Source of the DNA: CAZAPG01 sp964486935
Lineage (GTDB): Bacteria > Chloroflexota > Anaerolineae > 4572-78 > J111
NCBI GenBank assembly: GCA_964486935.1
Contig: CAZAPG010000037.1
Coordinates: 5,199-69,198 of the forward strand
Reading direction: 5' to 3'
DNA length: 64,000 nucleotides
Within the stretch, counting starts at the first letter, position 1, and each line of letters starts with the position of its first letter. Shown here piece after piece: positions 59,054 through 64,000 of this stretch. The position numbers were made by a program, and so were the translations under genes. A model generated the notes under the pieces. It did no database searches, was not told the DNA's origin, and saw only the letters and a program-made list of their open reading frames with translations.

Positions 59054-60052
59054 TTATCCCGCCAGAATATCCTCGATACGCTTTAACTCTTCCTCGGAAA
59101 AATCAAGGTTATCCAGCGCGGCCACAGCCTCTTCAAGGTGCTTGGCCTTGCTGGCCCCAATCAGCGCCGAGGTCATTTCCGGCAGGCGCAGAGTCCAGGC
59201 AATAGCCATTTGAGCCATCGACTGGCCGCGCTCCTGGGCAATCTCTCTGAGCTTTCGCACTTTGGCAATACGTTCTTGAGTAACCCGGTCGCCCCAGTGG
59301 AGTTCGCCATTGTACTTAGCTGCGCGAGACCCTTCGGGGATGTCGTCCAGGTATTTATCAGTCAGAATGCCCTGGCACAGCGGCGAAAAGCCAATGCAGC
59401 CGATGCCCTCATCGGCTAGCGCGTCAAGCAGGCCATCCTCAATCCAGCGGTCAAACATGTTGTAACGCGGCTGGTGGATAAGGCAGGGCGTGCCCAGGTC
59501 TCGCAGAATTTGGGCCGCCTGGCGGGTTTGTTCGGGGTCATACATAGAAATGCCGACATACAGCGCCCGGCCGCTGCGCACAATGTAATCGAGCGCGCCC
59601 AGCGTTTCTTCCATGGGGGTGTCAGGGTCGGGCCGGTGGCTGTAGAAGATATCGAAATAATCCAGCCCGGTACGCTTGAGGCTCTGGTCGCAACTGGCTA
59701 TTAGATATTTGCGCGACCCCCACTCGCCGTAAGGGCCGGGCCACATCAGGTAGCCAGCCTTGTTTGAAATGACCAGTTCATCGCGGTAGGGGCGCAGGTC
59801 TTTAGCCAGAATCTGGCCAAAGGTCTCCTCAGCCGAGCCGGGAGGCGGGCCGTAGTTGTTGGCCAGGTCAAAATGGGTAATACCCAAATCAAAGGCCCGG
59901 CGGAGCAAGGCCCGGCCATTTTCCAGCGGGTCAACCCCGCCAAAATTATACCATAACCCCAGCGAGACCGCCGGCAGTTTTAGCCCGCTGCGGCCACAGC
60001 GATTGTAACGAATCGTATCGTAACGAGTTTCGGCAGGTAAGTAGGTCATCAT
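59054..60052 (-). CDS. Aldo/keto reductase (YghZ/L-glyceraldehyde-3-phosphate reductase-like)
   Basis: 332 residues. The catalytic tyrosine is in DLANNYGPPPGSAEE, the lysine in VISNKAGYLMWPGPYGEWGSRKYL and the histidine in IFYSHRPDPDTPMEE. It uses NADPH to reduce aldehydes such as methylglyoxal in the cytoplasm. AAGGAG precedes the ATG. The N-terminal motif TIRYNRCGRSGLKLPAVSLGLW matches the YghZ branch. A hairpin with a T run just before the ribosome site may affect expression. Confidence 0.92.
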   Translation of the reverse strand: MMTYLPAETRYDTIRYNRCGRSGLKLPAVSLGLWYNFGGVDPLENGRALLRRAFDLGITHFDLANNYGPPPGSAEETFGQILAKDLRPYRDELVISNKAGYLMWPGPYGEWGSRKYLIASCDQSLKRTGLDYFDIFYSHRPDPDTPMEETLGALDYIVRSGRALYVGISMYDPEQTRQAAQILRDLGTPCLIHQPRYNMFDRWIEDGLLDALADEGIGCIGFSPLCQGILTDKYLDDIPEGSRAAKYNGELHWGDRVTQERIAKVRKLREIAQERGQSMAQMAIAWTLRLPEMTSALIGASKAKHLEEAVAALDNLDFSEEELKRIEDILAG

Positions 60053-60068
60053 TGTCTCCTTAAAAATT

Positions 60069-60085
60069 AGCGGCGGGGAGCCGCT
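60069..60085 (-). terminator. Hairpin with T run in the 5' leader of the aldo/keto reductase gene
   Basis: On the minus strand AGCGGC and GCCGCT pair around TCCCC, followed by AATTTTTA and then AAGGAGACAATG. It looks like an intrinsic terminator directly before the ribosome site, so attenuation is possible. Confidence 0.35.
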
Positions 60086-60255
60086 GTTTTGGTTGTAGTT
60101 TGCTTGCCTCGCTATTTTATACCAGCCGGTTGATATTTAGAAATGAGCGCGGGTGTCGGGCCGAATCAGCTACACCCACACACATATTCTGTCACAATTG
60201 CAGATTTTCGGCAGCGTGAGTATGATAAAGACAGGTCTAAGCGGGTAGCGATATC

Positions 60256-60461
60256 ATGACAGATTTTGGAAATGGTAACTGTTCCCTTTGTAGCGATAAT
60301 TTGGATGGGATGATGACATACAGGGTGGCAGAGTTCTACAGCAGTTTTCGAGTACAGCGAGGTGAAGTTTATACCACCGATTACGTTTTAGATGAAACGT
60401 TTACTCTCCTATTCAGCGTTTGCCCTTTACCCAGGCTCAAGAGTCGTTGATTATTATTTAA
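60256..60461 (+). pseudogene. VapC-type PIN-domain gene remnant
   Basis: The frame reads RVAEFYSSFRVQRGEVYTTD and then YVLDETFTLLFS, which is the middle of a PIN-domain ribonuclease (strand, then the YVLDET motif with conserved Asp and Glu). In frame it ends soon in SVCPLPRLKSR. After one missing base the sequence continues in another frame as RLPFTQAQESLIII and stops. The N-terminal strand with the first aspartate is not in frame. It is a decayed toxin gene, with no antitoxin near it. Confidence 0.6.
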
Positions 60462-60524
60462 TGATGATCAGCATCTCTCCCAGTATCTACTTGCAATCTG
60501 GCTATGCCCCTCTCGGGAAACAGG

Positions 60525-61826
60525 ATGAATAGGCTCAACCTTCTGAGCCGCCTTGCCCTGATTGCCTTTGGATTGCTGGCCCCGCTGCTGGTGCTGGAAA
60601 TCGGGGTGCGGCTGGCCGGCCTGGCTCCGCCGGCGCAACCGAACCCGGCCATTTGGGAGCCACACCCCCTCTTTGGCTGGTGGCACGCGCCTTACAGCGG
60701 CGGCATCTTCCGCAGCGATTTTAACGAGTTTGAGGCCGACGTATACATCAATGCCCGCGGCCTGCGCGACCGGGAGATTGGTTACGACAACCCCGCCAAC
60801 GCCTTCCGCGTGCTGTCGCTGGCCGACTCCTTTGGCGAGGCGTTGCAGGTCAATTTAGATGAGACCTACCACAAGCAACTTGAGGCCCGGCTGGTCGACT
60901 CGTTAGGGCAGCCGGTAGAGGTGCTCAACGCCGGGGTGGGCGGCTGGGGCACCGACCAGGAAGCCATTTTTTACCTGGCCGAGGGCTTTCGCTACCAGCC
61001 CGATATTGTGCTGCTGGCCTTTTTTATTCGCAACGACGCGGTTAACAATTACGGCCCGCTGGAAATTGAGCGCAACGGCGGCAGCCAGCAGAAGCAATTT
61101 TTCACCCTGGCGGCGGACGGCAGCTTGCTGCCGCCGCCGTTGGAGGCTGAAGCCGCCAACACCCAAAGCGCAGCGCGGCTGCAAAACCCGCAGAGCGCCC
61201 CGGCGCAACAGGCGGCCTTAAAAGATAACCCGCCGCCCCTGCTGGGTGTGGCCGACACCCTCTGGCGCTGGTCGGCGCTGTACCGCTTTATTGTGCCCTA
61301 CCTGCGCGATATTCCGCCGGTGCTGCAAACGCTGGGGCCAGGCGGCATCCTTGGCGGCGAGGCCGTTATCAGGGCGCGTCACCCGACCACGCCGGTGCCC
61401 TTTTTTGTCTATCAAGCGCCGCCGGATGAGCGCTTTGAGGCCGCCTGGACGCTCACCGAGGCCATCATTGCCCGGCTGCGCCATGAGGTGGAAAGCAGAG
61501 GGTCGCAATTAGTTGTGGCGCTGGTTGCCGCCCCGGAGCAGGTTTACCCGGACCAGTGGGCGCAAACCGTGGCCCGCAACCCGGCCATGCAATCGCTCCG
61601 TTGGGATTTGGACGCGCCCAACCGGCGGCTGAATCAATTTTTGACCCGCCAGAACATTGCCCATCTTGACCTGCTGCCCATTTTTCGAGAGGCCGCGGCC
61701 CAACCCAACGCGCCGCCGCTGCACTTTCGACACGACCAGCACTGGACCCCCGCCGGCCACCGGCTGGCCGCAGAAGCGATACATCGCTTTTTACTGGATG
61801 AGGGGCTGGCGGAGGCGAAAAAATAG
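60525..61826 (+). CDS. SGNH-hydrolase-like membrane-anchored protein
   Basis: 433 residues from the ATG at 60525 (an ATG at 60504 is the alternative). A signal anchor (LSRLALIAFGLLAPLLVLEIGV) comes first. VLSLADSFGEALQV carries the GDS-like nucleophile region, VEVLNAGVGGWGTDQE has the Gly/Asn block, and LHFRHDQHWTPAGHRLAAEAIHRFL holds the D-x-x-H pair near the end. This pattern is seen in alginate O-acetylation (AlgX/AlgJ-like) and GDSL-type esterases. It is likely at the outer face and may act on glycans. The 60053-60255 region upstream shows nothing else. Confidence 0.7.
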   Translation: MNRLNLLSRLALIAFGLLAPLLVLEIGVRLAGLAPPAQPNPAIWEPHPLFGWWHAPYSGGIFRSDFNEFEADVYINARGLRDREIGYDNPANAFRVLSLADSFGEALQVNLDETYHKQLEARLVDSLGQPVEVLNAGVGGWGTDQEAIFYLAEGFRYQPDIVLLAFFIRNDAVNNYGPLEIERNGGSQQKQFFTLAADGSLLPPPLEAEAANTQSAARLQNPQSAPAQQAALKDNPPPLLGVADTLWRWSALYRFIVPYLRDIPPVLQTLGPGGILGGEAVIRARHPTTPVPFFVYQAPPDERFEAAWTLTEAIIARLRHEVESRGSQLVVALVAAPEQVYPDQWAQTVARNPAMQSLRWDLDAPNRRLNQFLTRQNIAHLDLLPIFREAAAQPNAPPLHFRHDQHWTPAGHRLAAEAIHRFLLDEGLAEAKK

Positions 61827-61843
61827 GGGGTTACTTACCCTGG

Positions 61844-61910
61844 AGAACGTAGAACGCGGGACGTGGAACGTGGCGCCCAAAAACTATTCAAGGATTACGC
61901 ACCACGTTTA
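61844..61910. repeat. Short direct repeats GAACGTRGAACG
   Basis: GAACGTAGAACGCGGGACGTGGAACGTGG holds four copies of an ACGTGGA-like unit, and ACCACGTTTA about 30 bases later is the inverse. It fills the gap upstream of lepA and looks like a dispersed intergenic repeat. Confidence 0.45.
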
Positions 61911-61911
61911 G

Positions 61912-61941
61912 TTTCGATTTCCCCGAACCATGTTGTATAAT
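61912..61941 (+). promoter_or_regulatory. Promoter of lepA
   Basis: TTTCGA (61912-61917), 18 bases, TATAAT (61936-61941). The predicted leader is about 33 bases. Confidence 0.45.
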
Positions 61942-61980
61942 TCATTAGCTACAAATCTAAAACCTGAAATCGAAAGTTGT

Positions 61981-63801
61981 ATGGACCAAACACATATCAG
62001 AAATTTTTGTATTATAGCCCACATTGACCACGGCAAAAGCACCCTGGCCGACCGGATGCTGCAAACCACCGGCACCGTGTCGGATAGAGAAATGCATGAG
62101 CAGTTTCTGGACGGCATGGACCTGGAGCGGGAAAAGGGCGTTACAATTAAAGCCTCGGCGGTGCGGATGAACTACACCGCCAAAGATGGTCAAACCTATC
62201 AATTCAATCTAATCGACACGCCCGGCCACGTAGATTTTACCTACGAGGTTAGCCGGGCGCTGGCCGCCTGCGAGGGCGCCATTTTGGTGGTTGATGCTAC
62301 CCAGGGCATCGAGGCCCAAACTCTGGCCAATCTTTACCTGGCTCTGGATTACAACCTGGAGATTATCCCGGTCGTCAACAAGGTAGACCTGCCCTCGGCC
62401 CGGCCCGATGAAGTGGCCCAGGAAATTGAAGACCTGATTGGTATTGACGCGCTGGACGTGTTGCCGGTTAGCGCCAAAACCGGTCACGGCGTTGATGAGC
62501 TGCTGGAGCGGCTGGTCGAACGGGTTCCGCCGCCCGGCGGCAATTTCGACGCGCCGCTGCGCTCGCTTATTTTTGACAGCCATTACGACGCCTACAAAGG
62601 CGTGGTGGCTTACGTGCGCGTGGTGGATGGCATGTTAAAAAAGCGCGAGCCGCTGTACCTGATGGCTACCAAACGCGCGGTTGACCCCCTGGAAATTGGC
62701 ATCTTCCGGCCAGATTTAAAGCCAATCGACCAGCTTCAGGCCGGCGAGGTGGGGTATGTCGCCACCGGCTTAAAAACCATTCAAGATGTGCGGGTTGGCG
62801 ATACGCTGGTGCTGAGGTCCGCGGTGGATGAATCTGGCAAAACCGGGCTAAAACCGCTGCCGGGCTACAAACCGGTCAAGCCGATGGTTTTTGCCGGCTT
62901 CTACCCCATCGAGGCCGAAGATTACAACCTGCTCAAAGACGCGCTGGAAAAGCTGCAACTCAACGACGCCTCGCTGGTCTACCAGCCGGAGTCGAGCCAG
63001 GCCCTTGGTTTTGGTTTTCGGGTTGGCTTTTTGGGGCTGTTCCACATGGAGATTATTCAAGAGCGGCTGGAGCGAGAGTACGACCTGGACCTGCTGGCAA
63101 CCTCGCCCAGTGTAGAGTACGAAATTTTCAAAACCGATGGCCAGGTTATTCACATTGATAACCCCGCCGATATGCCGGACCCCACCTACATTGAAACCAT
63201 TGCCGAGCCGTGGATGCACATTAGCATTTACAGCCCGGCCGATTTCATCGGCCCGATTATGGAAATAACCACCCGCCGGCGCGGCGAGTACATCAAAATG
63301 GAATATCTGGATGAAACCCGGGTATTGATGGAGTACCGCATTCCGCTATCAGAAATGATTGTGGATTATTACGACCAGCTCAAAAGCGCCACCAAAGGCT
63401 ACGCTTCGCTGGACTATCGCGTTGACGGCTATCGCCCCAGCAACCTGGTTAAGCTGGACGTGCTGGTTAACGGCGAGCCGGTCGATGCGCTCAGTATTAT
63501 TGTTCATAAAGACCTGGCCTATGAGCGCGGCCAGAAGCTGGTCAGTAAATTAAAGGATGTGATTCCCCGGCAGCAGTTTGTGGTGCCTATTCAGGCGGCG
63601 GTGGGCAAAAAGGTAATCAGCCGGGCCAATGTTAAGGCGCTGCGTAAAGATGTGCTGGCCAAATGCTACGGCGGCGATATTACCCGCAAGCGCAAATTGC
63701 TGGAAAAGCAGAAAAAAGGCAAAAAGCGCATGAAGATGGTCGGCAGCGTCGAGATTCCGCAAGAGGCGTTTATGTCGGTGCTACGGCTAGGGGAAGAGTG
63801 A
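61981..63801 (+). CDS. lepA: Elongation factor 4 (LepA) GTPase
   Basis: 606 residues from the ATG at 61981, the normal length. The P-loop is AHIDHGKSTLADRML, the switch II region is LIDTPGHVDF, and NKVDLP is the guanine-specificity motif. The C-terminal LepA-specific domain ends with KKVISRANVKALRKDVLAKCYGGDITRKRKLLEKQK. It back-translocates or remodels ribosomes. A GAAAG is the only ribosome-site-like signal. A longer frame begins at an ATG 51 bases upstream, but it overlaps the promoter. Confidence 0.95.
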   Translation: MDQTHIRNFCIIAHIDHGKSTLADRMLQTTGTVSDREMHEQFLDGMDLEREKGVTIKASAVRMNYTAKDGQTYQFNLIDTPGHVDFTYEVSRALAACEGAILVVDATQGIEAQTLANLYLALDYNLEIIPVVNKVDLPSARPDEVAQEIEDLIGIDALDVLPVSAKTGHGVDELLERLVERVPPPGGNFDAPLRSLIFDSHYDAYKGVVAYVRVVDGMLKKREPLYLMATKRAVDPLEIGIFRPDLKPIDQLQAGEVGYVATGLKTIQDVRVGDTLVLRSAVDESGKTGLKPLPGYKPVKPMVFAGFYPIEAEDYNLLKDALEKLQLNDASLVYQPESSQALGFGFRVGFLGLFHMEIIQERLEREYDLDLLATSPSVEYEIFKTDGQVIHIDNPADMPDPTYIETIAEPWMHISIYSPADFIGPIMEITTRRRGEYIKMEYLDETRVLMEYRIPLSEMIVDYYDQLKSATKGYASLDYRVDGYRPSNLVKLDVLVNGEPVDALSIIVHKDLAYERGQKLVSKLKDVIPRQQFVVPIQAAVGKKVISRANVKALRKDVLAKCYGGDITRKRKLLEKQKKGKKRMKMVGSVEIPQEAFMSVLRLGEE

Positions 63802-63804
63802 CCA

Positions 63805-64000
63805 ATGGTTGATAAACACTGCACAAATAACGCTACTACTAAAAATGCGGTGCAGATAGAAATTCCCCAAGAAAAAATTGAAGATTTTTGCCGTCGCTAT
63901 CAAGTACGGGAACTGGCCTTATTTGGCTCAGTCTTGCGTGAGGACTTTGGCCCTGAAAGCGATGTGGATGTACTGATAGATTTTGAGCCGGAAGCCGAAG
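63805..64000 (+). CDS. MNT-type nucleotidyltransferase (start of gene)
   Basis: 65 codons reach the window end. The motif FGSVLREDFGPESDVDVLIDFEP fits the minimal nucleotidyltransferase pattern GS-x10-D-x-D, and the lead-in YQVRELALFGS is typical. These small proteins pair with HEPN proteins as toxin-antitoxin modules, and the partner would lie beyond the edge. Its ATG is four bases after the lepA stop. Confidence 0.8.
   Translation, partial: MVDKHCTNNATTKNAVQIEIPQEKIEDFCRRYQVRELALFGSVLREDFGPESDVDVLIDFEPEAE

Noticed and set aside
1..64000. tRNA, rRNA, tmRNA, RNase P RNA or CRISPR arrays
   Set aside because: No TPsiC-like, anticodon or known RNA signatures and no spacer-repeat pattern were seen on reading both strands; a covariance-model search would settle it.

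Overview
The window looks like chromosomal DNA of a Chloroflexota bacterium of the Anaerolineae type. This is inferred from the gene set, not from a marker-gene tree. Supporting signs are Thr-Pro-rich linkers in surface proteins, a mevalonate-type decarboxylase, a TIGR03960-type radical SAM protein, an AP2-like protein, a group 4 hydrogenase, two-domain sugar-binding lipoproteins and moderately high GC. I found no rRNA, tRNA, CRISPR array, phage or intact insertion sequence. One assembly gap of ten N (45510-45519) interrupts a gene.

Layout. 0-7.3 kb: the end of a LarA-type racemase, an orphan receiver protein, a zinc-ribbon protein, then a leftward cluster (rseP, zinc-ribbon membrane protein, HEAT protein) and a leftward pair (mevalonate decarboxylase and an unknown). 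7.4-13.4 kb: a hairpin-flanked mini-ORF, an ABC1/UbiB kinase, a HAMP-cyclase, a radical SAM protein and an AP2-like protein. 13.8-16.3 kb: a four-gene arsenic-type operon (two acetyltransferases, ArsR, MFS) with a readable promoter and operator. 16.4-21.6 kb: hpt and cell-surface polysaccharide genes. 21.6-25.9 kb: a leftward run of a KaiC-like ATPase and three exported or anchored proteins. 26.0-28.5 kb: an acyltransferase plus N-acylamino acid racemase, and a VOC protein. 28.5-38.5 kb: a cyclic-2,3-diphosphoglycerate-synthetase-like GTPase, a hydrogenase maturation protease and a ten-gene group 4 membrane-bound [NiFe] hydrogenase operon. 39.6-45.3 kb: a sugar ABC transporter with two permeases, one single-domain ATPase and one lipoprotein carrying two binding domains. 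45.3-50.3 kb: a DksA/TraR-type gene (gapped), AmrS, a phosphoribosyltransferase and small membrane proteins. 50.3-64 kb: a two-component pair, mutY, nfo, LysM/M23 and VWA exported proteins, an aldo/keto reductase, a PIN-domain relic, an SGNH-like protein, lepA and the start of a nucleotidyltransferase gene.

The most interesting signal is non-coding. At 38981-39157 and 48258-48322 there are three promoter-like modules with nearly identical geometry. Each has two 14-bp palindromes (core TGAC-N4-GTCA) 8-9 bp apart, then TA, 20 bp, and a -10-like hexamer. The proximal palindrome is centred about 42 bp before the predicted start, as in class II CRP/FNR activation. Two modules fire leftward, and each is followed, after about 145 or 285 nt, by a CTCCCC/GGGGAG stem-loop with a T-rich tail. 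They therefore look like two small RNA genes under one FNR-like regulator. The third fires rightward toward the sugar transporter. One leftward module lies in the leader region of the hydrogenase operon.
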